This document shows, piece after piece, positions 24,963-33,012 of a DNA stretch of 49,188 nt. The position numbers and the translations under genes are program-made. Positions within the stretch are counted from its first letter, which is position 1. Each line of letters starts with the position of its first letter. The notes below the pieces were generated by a model. The model was given only the letters and a program-made list of their open reading frames with translations. It had not been told where the DNA came from and did not search any database. This DNA comes from Candidatus Cloacimonadota bacterium. GTDB lineage: Bacteria; Cloacimonadota; Cloacimonadia; Cloacimonadales; Cloacimonadaceae. The DNA lies in assembly GCA_012522935.1 (NCBI GenBank), contig JAAYJN010000007.1:1-49188 (forward strand), read 5' to 3'.

Positions 24963-25359
24963 TTTCCCTCCATAAGTCCAAATGCTTTTTTAAAACCTTA
25001 TCGAAAATGGCCTTCATAACACTTGTCATAGATTTATCCTCCATCAGAAAGATATCTTATGCCTGCGATGGATGCCGGTGCAAAGTGGATAAAATCCGCA
25101 GAGCCAAACAATTCACATGCCGTTTTAGCCATAAAGTCAAACATAAGAATCTTGAAAACCTCGAATGTGTGTATTATAAATTATTTTTATTGGACTCAAT
25201 GTATTGGTGTTATGGTTTTATGTCAACAAAAAAGTAGTTTTGATGTAGCTTCAGAATAAGTAATTGACAAAAAGACATGTTGGATTTTATGTGAAGAATC
25301 TCGTGTATACATAAGCATATCAATAGATTAGCAAACCAATCAAGTACAAGGAGCCAGGA
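24963..25359. other. Intergenic region between the lipoprotein and macrodomain genes
   Basis: This is AT-rich towards its end. Short open frames occur (for example 25007-25237 plus) but have no ribosome site and no family features. The only signal I can support is the promoter at 25264-25292. Confidence 0.5.
25264..25292 (+). promoter_or_regulatory. Predicted promoter for the macrodomain gene
   Basis: TTGACA (25264-25269), a 17-base spacer and TTATGT (25287-25292). The predicted start is near 25299, about 60 bases before the ATG at 25360. Confidence 0.5.
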
Positions 25360-25875
25360 ATGATTCATTTAATTAAAGGAGATATCTCCACCTTCGCGGG
25401 CGATGCCATTGTGAACGCTGCCAATACCAGTCTCTTGGGCGGAGGCGGTGTGGATGGGGCAATTCACCGGGCTGCAGGTCCAGAGCTTTTGGCAGAGTGC
25501 AAAACCCTGGGCGGCTGCCCAACCGGTGAGGCAAAGATCACCTCTGGATACAAGCTTACCAGCCGTCATGTAATCCATACTGTTGGTCCCATCTGGCGTG
25601 GTGGCAGCCAGAATGAGGCAGCCCTTCTTGCATCCTGCTATCAAAATTCCCTGCAGCTTGCCCTTAGCCATGGGCTCACCTCCATAGCTTTTCCCAACAT
25701 ATCCACGGGAGTATATGGCTTTCCCAAGGATCTGGCTGCTGAAATTGCCCTCCGCAGCGTGCGGAGATTTTTGGATAAAAATCCTGACGTGGAGGTGAGT
25801 TTTTACTGCTTTGATGATGAGAATTATAGTCTGTATCGAGGGCTGATTGAGGATTTGGACGAAGCTGCAAGATAA
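25360..25875 (+). CDS. Macrodomain protein, O-acetyl-ADP-ribose deacetylase type
   Basis: A 171-residue stand-alone macrodomain of the YmdB/MacroD class, which hydrolyses O-acetyl-ADP-ribose and mono-ADP-ribosyl esters. It shows [36 protein letters not shown] (given here in parts: [11 protein letters not shown] near 14-24, [14 protein letters not shown] near 27-40) and the diphosphate-binding loop ISTGVYGFP near residue 111. The Asn-Asp/Gly-rich features of active MacroD enzymes are present. An AAGGAG site precedes the ATG. It is monocistronic, followed by a tRNA cluster. Confidence 0.94.
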   Translation: MIHLIKGDISTFAGDAIVNAANTSLLGGGGVDGAIHRAAGPELLAECKTLGGCPTGEAKITSGYKLTSRHVIHTVGPIWRGGSQNEAALLASCYQNSLQLALSHGLTSIAFPNISTGVYGFPKDLAAEIALRSVRRFLDKNPDVEVSFYCFDDENYSLYRGLIEDLDEAAR

Positions 25876-25947
25876 TACAACCATGATACTTTCGGTTAAT
25901 TGAGGTTGATTTCGTGATGCTTGGCAGCACATGAAACAAGAATTTAA

Positions 25948-25976
25948 TTGACAAAAAAGCCCCTTTGGATTTGAAG
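25948..25976 (+). promoter_or_regulatory. Candidate promoter for the Ser/Gln tRNA cluster
   Basis: TTGACA (25948-25953), a 17-base spacer and a weak -10 TTGAAG (25971-25976). tRNA-Ser begins at 25992. The -35 is perfect but the -10 is poor. Confidence 0.4.
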
Positions 25977-25991
25977 GAACAAACTTGCAGT

Positions 25992-26077
25992 GGAGGATTA
26001 GTCCTAATTGGTAAGGCAGCGGTCTTGAAAACCGCCGGGTTCTGCCCTTGGGGGTTCGAATCCCTCATCCTCCGCCA
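25992..26077 (+). tRNA. tRNA-Ser (TGA)
   Basis: Acceptor GGAGGAT/ATCCTCC, anticodon stem GCGGT/ACCGC with loop CTTGAAA (anticodon TGA), a class II long variable arm GGGTTCTGCCC, T-loop TTCGAAT, discriminator G and an encoded CCA. First of four tRNAs in a row. Confidence 0.97.
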
Positions 26078-26108
26078 CTTAGATGTTTATAGCGTGTTCC
26101 CGATTTGG

Positions 26109-26202
<94 letters not shown>

Positions 26203-26215
26203 AGATATTTGTGAT

Positions 26216-26290
26216 TGGGCAGTCGCCAAGCGGTAAGGCAGCGGGTTTTGGTCCCGCCATCCGGGGGTTCGAATCCTCCCTGCCCAGCCA
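26216..26290 (+). tRNA. tRNA-Gln (TTG)
   Basis: Acceptor TGGGCAG/CTGCCCA, anticodon stem GCGGG/CCCGC with loop TTTTGGT (anticodon TTG), T-loop TTCGAAT, discriminator G and CCA encoded. Nearly identical outside the anticodon stem to the next tRNA. Confidence 0.97.
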
Positions 26291-26344
26291 CTTATCTTCT
26301 TAACATATATGTTTTGTGAACGGGAACAGTGATTCCGATAATGC

Positions 26345-26419
26345 TGGGCAGTCGCCAAGCGGTAAGGCAGCAGGTTCTGGCCCTGCCATACGGGGGTTCG
26401 AATCCTCCCTGCCCAGCCA
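26345..26419 (+). tRNA. tRNA-Gln (CTG)
   Basis: Same body as the preceding tRNA-Gln, with anticodon stem GCAGG/CCTGC and loop TTCTGGC (anticodon CTG). CCA is encoded. It is a clear tandem duplicate that has changed its anticodon arm. Confidence 0.97.
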
Positions 26420-26687
26420 ATACCATTGGCACATACATTCTTTTTAATATCCCCAAAAGTCATGTAATCAATGGGATTTTTGCATCTCTTTTTCTCCTCT
26501 TCTTTTTTGGTGGCTACGGTTGATGAAAGCCCATGAAATCAAGATAAGGGCAGCATACTTGAATGTCAGAGATATACGTACACACCAAGAATATCATAAT
26601 ATTTAGCAATAACCTACTTTTTCCCTTGCCAAAAAAAGCCTGTTTGGTTTTATGGTGATCGATAAAATAATTATAAGGATAACACCA

Positions 26688-27407
26688 ATGAAACGCTTGA
26701 TACCCGCTCTGATTGCGCTGCTGCTCTTGGCAGGCTGCGTGGAATATGATGAAGAATTGTGGATAAATTCTGACGGATCCGGTAAAGCCACCTTGCGGAT
26801 TGTGCATCGCTCGTCTTATGCAAATGCTGATGAAGTGATGCGTAAGGCAAACCTTCCCGGCATTACCCTCACAGAGCAGAAGATATCAAAAGTGGGACCT
26901 GACGTTGTGTATCAAATCAGTTTCACTTTCAAAGATGTGGAATCCTTTAATAATGTAAACGACCAAATCGGAACGGCTGATTTCTGGGGCAAAATCACTA
27001 TCAACCGTGAACCTGGTGGCAAGATCGGCTTCAAGCGCAGGATTGCTTTGGGATCGCAAGATTCCGGAGACGATCTGGAGAATCTATTTAGCCAGGCGCA
27101 GGTGGATCATCCCGTGTGGAAGTATAAGGTGCATTTGCCTTGGAAAGTACTGTCTGCAAACGCTGATGAGCTCTCCATCGATAGAGCTTCCAAGACCGTG
27201 TCTTGGGAGTTTGACACCCGTCAATTGTGGAATAGAGATGAATATATGACGGTGGATATGGAAAAAGGCACGCCCTGGATACCCATGATTCTGGTGGCTG
27301 TGGCTGTTATTCTATTGGGATTCCTGGCGTTTTGGATGATCCGTATCTCCAGAAGATCACATCTCTTGGAGAGAATCGAACACGAAAGCGAAAAGAAAGA
27401 AGAATAG
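26688..27407 (+). CDS. Hypothetical lipoprotein with C-terminal membrane helix
   Basis: 239 residues. A lipoprotein signal KRLIPALIALLLLAGC precedes a mature domain starting VEYDEELWINSDGSGKATLR, whose repeated short beta strands resemble LppM-like domains. Near residue 198 a hydrophobic segment (MILVAVAVILLGFLAFWMI) is followed by a basic, then acidic tail. So both ends would be held at the membrane, with about 170 residues exposed outside the cytoplasm. The start is set by AAGGAT 7 bases before ATG 26688. It is isolated between the tRNA cluster and convergent rarA. Function unknown. Confidence 0.8.
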   Translation: MKRLIPALIALLLLAGCVEYDEELWINSDGSGKATLRIVHRSSYANADEVMRKANLPGITLTEQKISKVGPDVVYQISFTFKDVESFNNVNDQIGTADFWGKITINREPGGKIGFKRRIALGSQDSGDDLENLFSQAQVDHPVWKYKVHLPWKVLSANADELSIDRASKTVSWEFDTRQLWNRDEYMTVDMEKGTPWIPMILVAVAVILLGFLAFWMIRISRRSHLLERIEHESEKKEE

Positions 27408-27469
27408 CCCGAAAGCTTATACCCAGAGTGCTACATAGACAATAGACCAAAACTCTTGTTGGGAGTAAT

Positions 27470-28774
27470 CTACTCCTCATCCCTTAGCTTTTTCCACCAC
27501 TCCAAACGCTTGGCGATTTCCTTTTCAAAACCGTATTCTCCGGGGGTGTAGTAGGTTTTTTCATCCATGGCATCGGGGAAGTATTTCTGATAGCTATAGC
27601 GGTTTTTGTGGTCATGATCATATTGATATCCCTTGCCATAATCGAGGTCTTTCATCAGCTGGGTGGGAGCGTTGCGGATATGGAGGGGAACGCCGTAGTG
27701 GCTTGTTCTACGGGCATCCTGAGCGGCTTGAAAATATGCGGAATCAGCCGTGTTGCTCTTGGGCGCCGTTGCCAGATATATCACCAGTTGAGACAAGGCA
27801 GCGGCTGCTTCCGGCATGCCGATAAAGAGCAGGGCATCTTTGGCGGCAATCGCCACTCCAAGGGCATGGGGATCTGCCAAACCCACATCCTCACTGGCAA
27901 AACGAATCAGCCTGCGCACGATATATCTGGGGTCTTCCCCACCTTCCAGCATCCGTGCCAGCCAATATAATGCGGCTTGGGGATCGGAGCCACGCAGGGA
28001 TTTGTGCAGGGCGGAGATGAGGTTGAAATGCTCTTCCCTGCCCTTGTCGTAAAACATCGTTTTCTTTTCCAGAATGGCTGCCAATTGCTCTATCTGGGGA
28101 TGAGGATTGTCTTTCAGGAAGCTTTCCACCAGCTCCAGATAGTTTAGCGCTCGGCGGGCATCGCCTCCCCCCTGCCTTGCCAGCCAACCGCACACGTTTT
28201 CGTCCAGCTCCAGCTCCAATGCCTCAAATCCCCTGCGCAGGATTGCCTCCAGATCTTCCTCTTTAAGCATCTGCAATACAAACACATGACAGCGGGAAAG
28301 CAGGGCGGGGATCACCTCAAAAGAAGGGTTTTCTGTGGTGGCGCCAATCAAGACCACGGCTCCGCTCTCCACATAGGGCAAAAAGGCGTCCTGCTGGGAT
28401 TTGTTGAACCGGTGGATTTCATCGATGAAGATGAGGGTGGGCTGTCCCTGCATGCGGTGAGAATAATCGGCATCCTTCATGGCTGCCTTGACATCGTTGA
28501 TACCGGTGAGCACGGCGCTGAACTGGATAAACCGCAGTTTAGTGCTTTTTTCGATGATGCGGGCAATGGTGGTTTTGCCGGTGCCGGGAGGACCCCACAG
28601 GATGAAGGAGCGGTATTCATCGGTGGTAAGCATCTGGCGCAGGATGGAATTCCCATCGATAAGCTTGTGTTGACCCAATACCTCGTCAATGCTATTTGGG
28701 CGCAATCTTTCTGCCAAGGGAACCTTGCGCTCAGCAGCGGCTTTGCCTTCAAAGATATCGCTCTGGTGGCTCAT
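27470..28774 (-). CDS. rarA: Replication-associated recombination ATPase RarA/MgsA
   Basis: A 434-residue AAA+ clamp-loader-like ATPase acting at stalled replication forks. It shows PLAERLRPNSIDEVLGQHKL near residue 20-40, Walker A FILWGPPGTGKTTIARII near 58-74, Walker B LIFIDEIHRFNKSQQD near 113-128, and sensor 1 IGATTENPSFEV near 141. The C-terminal tetramer domain includes DPRYIVRRLIRFASEDVGLADP and the late GYQYDHDHKNRYSYQKYFPD region (quoted in part). Its start overlaps the stop of the upstream Nudix gene (ATGA), so the two are cotranscribed. Confidence 0.96.
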   Translation of the reverse strand: MSHQSDIFEGKAAAERKVPLAERLRPNSIDEVLGQHKLIDGNSILRQMLTTDEYRSFILWGPPGTGKTTIARIIEKSTKLRFIQFSAVLTGINDVKAAMKDADYSHRMQGQPTLIFIDEIHRFNKSQQDAFLPYVESGAVVLIGATTENPSFEVIPALLSRCHVFVLQMLKEEDLEAILRRGFEALELELDENVCGWLARQGGGDARRALNYLELVESFLKDNPHPQIEQLAAILEKKTMFYDKGREEHFNLISALHKSLRGSDPQAALYWLARMLEGGEDPRYIVRRLIRFASEDVGLADPHALGVAIAAKDALLFIGMPEAAAALSQLVIYLATAPKSNTADSAYFQAAQDARRTSHYGVPLHIRNAPTQLMKDLDYGKGYQYDHDHKNRYSYQKYFPDAMDEKTYYTPGEYGFEKEIAKRLEWWKKLRDEE

Positions 28775-29637
28775 GATTGCATCCTTTCAGCCAGTGTGTT
28801 CTGGCTTTGCTGTGCCCAGGCATCGCCATCCCTCAAATACACAAACGCCGCATACAGCGCTGCCTTGCCAATCGGCGCCACGGGGTTGTCTGCTATAAAC
28901 TGAGGAATATCCTCAAGGGCAATGGTGAGCAGCGCACTGTGCTCTCCCTGCAAAATAGCGTGTGTGGCGCAGTTGCGCAATTGCTTTGCCGTGAGCTTGA
29001 CCCTGGTGATATAAAGCATCTCCGGCTTGCCAATCAAGAGATTCATCCCCAAACCCAGGCAGATGGAATGATCCACTTGACGGGGCGTCAATCCCAACTC
29101 CTCTTTTAGCTCTTTCATAATATGGGAATAGGGGCTTGTGTCAATCGCAATCCGACTGCCGAAGTTTGGTCTCTGGGCGTTATCGTGATAAGTGTGGCGA
29201 TTCAAATCCATCGTGCCGCCAATAACGTGCCACATTTGCTGGGATTCTGCCACGCTGCTGCTGCGTTTGCCCAAGAGAATGGCATTGTCTTTGGAAATCA
29301 CAACCGTGCAGACGGCAAGGGCATTTGCCAGCTCTGTGGCGGGTAATGTGGCATGATTGCAGACGTTGGTGCCGTAGAAGGATTTGAAATCGGTCATTTG
29401 GGTTTTGACGATGAGGCATCCACCCTTTGTGGTGTAGCCCAGATAGCTGAAGACAAGGTTGTTGGTCAGCTTCAGATCAGGATTTTGCTGTGCCTGTTTC
29501 CAGGCGGCATCAATCATCTTTTGCGTGGTTTTGGCATATTCCTTCTTCTTTGGGATGGCATCGATGACAACATCCAAGGGAAGCCATTTACCACGCTTGA
29601 TGTAGGAGAATTCCTGATCCAAGCCAAGCAAGCTCAA
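28771..29637 (-). CDS. Nudix protein resembling NUDT22 (split Nudix box)
   Basis: 288 residues. The Nudix fold region is about 105-250. The usual GX5EX7REUXEEXGU box appears as IGGTMDLNRH, then about 25 extra residues, then IMKELKEELGL, so the catalytic EELKEE-like half is separated from the GG half. From memory, the human NUDT22 (UDP-glucose/UDP-galactose pyrophosphatase) has the same split, and the N-terminal part with LGYTTKGGCLIVKTQMTDFK could match its N domain. I therefore infer a nucleotide-sugar diphosphatase. It lies between a ferritin-like gene (4-base overlap) and rarA. Confidence 0.72.
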   Translation of the reverse strand: MSLLGLDQEFSYIKRGKWLPLDVVIDAIPKKKEYAKTTQKMIDAAWKQAQQNPDLKLTNNLVFSYLGYTTKGGCLIVKTQMTDFKSFYGTNVCNHATLPATELANALAVCTVVISKDNAILLGKRSSSVAESQQMWHVIGGTMDLNRHTYHDNAQRPNFGSRIAIDTSPYSHIMKELKEELGLTPRQVDHSICLGLGMNLLIGKPEMLYITRVKLTAKQLRNCATHAILQGEHSALLTIALEDIPQFIADNPVAPIGKAALYAAFVYLRDGDAWAQQSQNTLAERMQS

Positions 29638-30104
29638 TCCTCCATAAAGCCGGTAAGCTCGGAAGGATCATACCATGTGTATGCACCCTGCAAGCTTTGC
29701 AGCTGCTCTTGCAATAGTTCCTTGTGCTGCTCTTCTTCTGCGGCAAATGTTTTTAGCATCATCTTCAATTGACCGTCCTGGGTGCCTTCTGCCAGATCCA
29801 GATAGTGGTCACGCGCCACATCCTCGCGCTCAATGGCATATTCCAATACCACGGCGGGATCGCTGTAATCCAGCTTCTTAAACTCCGGTTCAAGAACGGG
29901 GTCAGGATAGGCGTCTGCATTGGGGAATTCCTGCAAAAAGGCTGCTCTTACCTTTTCTTCATGGTTTTTTTCCAATACCACCAGCTGTTGGAAAACGGCG
30001 CTGTTTTCTGGCCTGCGAAAGCTCTTTGCCATTGCTTTGTATAGTTTTTGAGAGCGGATTTCGGCTTCCAAAACCATCAGGTAGATTTCTTTGCGAGTCA
30101 TCAT
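29634..30104 (-). CDS. Ferritin-like diiron protein
   Basis: 156 residues forming a four-helix bundle with two E-x2-H type metal motifs: VLEAEIRSQKLYKAMA near 12-27 and LEKNHEEKV near 45-52, then EREDVARDHYLDLAEG near 92 and FAAEEEQHKELL near 119. These match rubrerythrin-like diiron sites without a rubredoxin domain. It resembles the stand-alone protein at 35351. A double ATG opens the gene; the second (30101) is better spaced from AAGGAG. It probably handles peroxide or iron. It is cotranscribed with the Nudix gene. Confidence 0.85.
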   Translation of the reverse strand: MMTRKEIYLMVLEAEIRSQKLYKAMAKSFRRPENSAVFQQLVVLEKNHEEKVRAAFLQEFPNADAYPDPVLEPEFKKLDYSDPAVVLEYAIEREDVARDHYLDLAEGTQDGQLKMMLKTFAAEEEQHKELLQEQLQSLQGAYTWYDPSELTGFMED

Positions 30105-30114
30105 ATTCTCCTTG

Positions 30115-31383
30115 TTATGTTGTTTGCCTGATCAATGCGATGGGATCCACCTCTTTCAGGCGTTTAAGAGGCAGCATCACGCTCAGAAGGGTGAGCGCAT
30201 AAGATACCAAAATTACGATTATAAAGTCACTTGCCATCATCTTTACGGGCAGGGTGATGGGGTTGGCATCTGAAACGCCTAACTTGATCAGACCAGTGTT
30301 TGCCTGTATGATCAAGAGCAGGCTTGCCACCACTAATCCCAAAATGATGCCGGTGCTGCTGAGGATGAGGGATTGCCTCAGGAAAAGCTGGCGCAGGTCA
30401 TGATCTGAAAAGCCGATAGATTTTAAGAGTCCCAACTCGCGTTTCTTTTGGGCGATGCTGCGCAGCATATTGCCGGTAAGGTTGAAGGATGCGATCACAT
30501 ACATCAGGAGCATAATTACAAACATCAGAAACTTTTCAAAGCGGATGGCGCTGTAGAGGCTGGCATCAAAGCGGCTCCATGGCTCCACCTTTAGAAGAGG
30601 ATATTCGCTTTGCAGCTGGCGGGCGTATTTTTCTGATTTTACAAAATCATCGGTGCGCAGATCCAGCTGGTCTATACCCTGATGCCCAGAGAAAAAGCGG
30701 GCATTATCCAGGCTGATATATGAATAGCTCATCTGATAATCTGGCATGGCAGATTCGGAGATGGCAATCACCCGCATGCCCATCACCCGGGGAATCATGC
30801 CAAAAGCGGTGGGGATACTCATGCGCGGGGAGATGATATTCACCACATCCCCAAGATTGGCGCCCAAAGAGATTGCCAGGCCAGTGGAGAGGATGATGCC
30901 GTTATTATTAAGTGCAGCTTCGCTTATTTCACCGCTCAGGATGCCCTGACGAATACCGGGCATGGCATCCTTGAGGGGACCCAAAGCGGGGCTCACGCTG
31001 GCATGATATTGCGGGTCTATGCCAAAACTGATGGTGGGCAAGGCGGCAGAACCGTATTTGATCAGGAGTTCGTTGCGAATCACCGGCGAGCAGGCAAAGC
31101 CCTTTTGGCGCAGTTGCGCCGCCATTTCCTCATAATCCACAAGCGGTTTGCCACCCCCGGAGCTGATCTTGATTTCAGATTGAGTGCCGGCAATGCGCAG
31201 CCCGATATCCTGTCTGAATCCATTCATCACACTGGATACACACAGCAGGGCTATCACTCCCAGGGTGATGCCTGCCAGCGTGAGGTAATGATTGGGGCTG
31301 ATCAGCCTCTTGCCTCTGCCACGCAGGTATCTGAAAGCTAAAAATGCTACACCGTGATTCTCTTTCCTTTTCATAAATGCCAT
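30115..31383 (-). CDS. LolC/E-family ABC transporter permease
   Basis: A 422-residue membrane protein with the FtsX/MacB/LolCE arrangement: one N-terminal helix after a basic segment (LISPNHYLTLAGITLGVIALL), a long periplasmic domain of about 220 residues, then three C-terminal helices (FVIMLLMYVIASFNL, LILSSTGIILGLVVASLLLI, FIIVILVSYALTLLSVMLPL). The cytoplasmic KRELGLLKSIGFSD segment is the coupling region of LolC/E proteins. It probably releases lipoproteins from the inner membrane, but its ATPase LolD is not in the window. Neither ATG 31383 nor ATG 31374 has a ribosome site. It is divergent from a lipoprotein gene. Confidence 0.88.
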   Translation of the reverse strand: MAFMKRKENHGVAFLAFRYLRGRGKRLISPNHYLTLAGITLGVIALLCVSSVMNGFRQDIGLRIAGTQSEIKISSGGGKPLVDYEEMAAQLRQKGFACSPVIRNELLIKYGSAALPTISFGIDPQYHASVSPALGPLKDAMPGIRQGILSGEISEAALNNNGIILSTGLAISLGANLGDVVNIISPRMSIPTAFGMIPRVMGMRVIAISESAMPDYQMSYSYISLDNARFFSGHQGIDQLDLRTDDFVKSEKYARQLQSEYPLLKVEPWSRFDASLYSAIRFEKFLMFVIMLLMYVIASFNLTGNMLRSIAQKKRELGLLKSIGFSDHDLRQLFLRQSLILSSTGIILGLVVASLLLIIQANTGLIKLGVSDANPITLPVKMMASDFIIVILVSYALTLLSVMLPLKRLKEVDPIALIRQTT

Positions 31384-31439
31384 GCTGTGGATGGCTCAGG
31401 ATTCGTCAAGAATAAAAGCCGTGCCAGGCAATTTTGTGG

Positions 31440-31467
31440 TTGACACTATTTATAGTTTTGCTATCTT
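31440..31467 (+). promoter_or_regulatory. Promoter of the lipoprotein gene, apparently leaderless
   Basis: TTGACA (31440-31445), a 16-base spacer, TATCTT (31462-31467), then six bases GGTAAT and the ATG at 31474. The -10-to-ATG block TATCTTGGTAATATG differs from that of lptB by one base. No ribosome site is present. Confidence 0.6.
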
Positions 31468-31473
31468 GGTAAT

Positions 31474-32034
31474 ATGAGCCGTTTTACACTTTTGCTGATG
31501 CTGGGCTTGCTCCTTGGTGGATGCCAGCTCTTTGAGGTGAGGGAATCTGAGCCCCCCACCAAACCACCCTTGTGGAACAATCTTACCACAAGCTGGGATT
31601 TGTGTATGCAAAATCTGGAGTATTGCTACAACGACGCCCGCAATGTGGTGAAATACGCCGGCATCTTTAGTGTGGATTATGGCTTCAGCTTTGCCCCGCA
31701 GGATATGAATGATTATGGCATCACCGGCACTTGGGGCAGGGCAGATGAACAGGATATGCTGATTTCCGTGCACGGACAATGTGACAGCTTGCGGCTCAGC
31801 CTGAACCAGATAGAGGGGCAAAACGACGATGTGGGCGCAAATCATGCCACCATCTACCGATCTTATTTACTTAATGTTTACAAGCGTGGCAATCCACAGC
31901 CAGAGCAATACTCCGGTAGCTTGGACCTGCGCTTTCTGAAGATTGAAGGCTATTGGTATATTGATAAATGGTACGATTATCGCGGTACCGAGCATCCATC
32001 CTGGGGAAAGCTGAAATATGACAATTCGCAATAG
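31474..32034 (+). CDS. Hypothetical lipoprotein, first of a pair
   Basis: 186 residues with lipoprotein signal MSRFTLLLMLGLLLGGC (lipobox LGGC) and a mature domain rich in Trp and Tyr, ending in LRFLKIEGYWYIDKWYDYRG. The spacing of aromatic residues and the closing 'YWYIDKWYDYR' resemble the end of NTF2-like folds and the equivalent RWYIAVWRDE in the next protein, so the two may be distant paralogues. It probably starts leaderless from the promoter just upstream. It overlaps the next gene by 17 bases. Function unknown; divergent LolC/E permease suggests an envelope role. Confidence 0.78.
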   Translation: MSRFTLLLMLGLLLGGCQLFEVRESEPPTKPPLWNNLTTSWDLCMQNLEYCYNDARNVVKYAGIFSVDYGFSFAPQDMNDYGITGTWGRADEQDMLISVHGQCDSLRLSLNQIEGQNDDVGANHATIYRSYLLNVYKRGNPQPEQYSGSLDLRFLKIEGYWYIDKWYDYRGTEHPSWGKLKYDNSQ

Positions 32035-32602
32035 CATCAGCATCCTCATCCTTGCCATCAGCTTGCTATTATCCGGCTGCTGGAACCCATTTCGCCCGGC
32101 ATTGGTGGATGAATCCAGCGATTTGATCCACAACCGCAGCCCCATAGAGCTCTTGCAAAATCTGGAACGCTCCTATCGCGAACGTAATATCAATATCTAC
32201 AAAAGCCTGCTGGCGCCAGATTTTAGGTTTGAATTGATCTCCTCCGAAGTGGGGCAAATTGGCTTGGACGTAAATGGTGATGGCATCCGCGATTCCTGGT
32301 GGGGCTTTGATGAAGAGGTGATGATGACGGACAACCTCTTTAACCATGGCTCCAGCGATGGCCTCTATGATTCCCCTGATCAAATCAGCCTCCGCCTGCA
32401 TATCCCTCCTGAAGAGAACTGGGAGAAAGACCCGGAAGTGGGGCATGAAGATTGGATCGTGATAGCCTGCAATTTTGACCTCAGCCTGCAATATATCACC
32501 TCCAATACTATCATTAACGCTGGAGGCGTAGCCAGGTTTTACTTCAAGCCCATGGACAACCGCTGGTATATCGCCGTCTGGAGAGATGAATCCTTCATAT
32601 GA
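32018..32602 (+). CDS. Hypothetical lipoprotein, second of a pair
   Basis: 194 residues with signal ISILILAISLLLSGC (lipobox LSGC). The mature part has SPIELLQNLERSYRERNINI followed by YKSLLAPDFRFEL, the characteristic opening of an NTF2-like/SnoaL-type fold, and ends DNRWYIAVWRDESFI. It overlaps the previous gene by 17 bases and the following ruvX by 4 bases, so the four genes up to mltG are one transcript. Ligand or partner unknown. Confidence 0.78.
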   Translation: MTIRNSISILILAISLLLSGCWNPFRPALVDESSDLIHNRSPIELLQNLERSYRERNINIYKSLLAPDFRFELISSEVGQIGLDVNGDGIRDSWWGFDEEVMMTDNLFNHGSSDGLYDSPDQISLRLHIPPEENWEKDPEVGHEDWIVIACNFDLSLQYITSNTIINAGGVARFYFKPMDNRWYIAVWRDESFI

Positions 32603-33012
32603 AAAGGCTCTTGGCTCTGGATCATGGCAGTGTGAGGATAGGCACCGCTATCAGTGATCCCCTCCATATCTTTGCAAAACCGCTGAAGGTGATCCAAAAC
32701 CGTGGGTTCAAGCCGGTGCTTTCCGAGCTGCAAGATATCATCCAGGCTCAGGATATAGGCATGATCATCCTGGGTTTGCCATTGGCAATAGAAGGGGGCA
32801 AAACCCAGCGCACGCTGGAGGTGGAAAGCTTTGGAGAAAAGCTGAAGAAACATCTGGATATCGAGCTGATCTATTGGGACGAGCGTTACTCCAGCGCAGA
32901 GGCTGATACAGAGCTCATCAAACTGGGCTATTCATGGCAGGAATCCCGCAATCTCAAAGACGCCATGGCTGCCGCCCTCATCCTAAAAAGTTATCTGGAA
33001 TCTTTATCATGA
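32599..33012 (+). CDS. ruvX: Putative Holliday junction resolvase / 16S rRNA processing nuclease RuvX
   Basis: A 137-residue RNase H-fold protein of the YqgF/RuvX family, essential in many bacteria and linked to pre-16S rRNA maturation. Motifs are LALDHGSVRIGTAIS at the N terminus with the catalytic Asp (normally LGLDxGxxRIGVA), IILGLPLAIEGGKTQR near residue 54, and the late WDERYSSAEAD near 94. The final DAMAAALILKSYLE carries the last acidic residue. It overlaps its neighbours on both sides (ATGA), typical of an operon with mltG. Confidence 0.93.
   Translation: MKRLLALDHGSVRIGTAISDPLHIFAKPLKVIQNRGFKPVLSELQDIIQAQDIGMIILGLPLAIEGGKTQRTLEVESFGEKLKKHLDIELIYWDERYSSAEADTELIKLGYSWQESRNLKDAMAAALILKSYLESLS

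Noticed and set aside
25007-25237. 76-codon frame between the lipoprotein and macrodomain genes
   Set aside because: No ribosome site, no domain, and an alternative frame of equal quality overlaps it.
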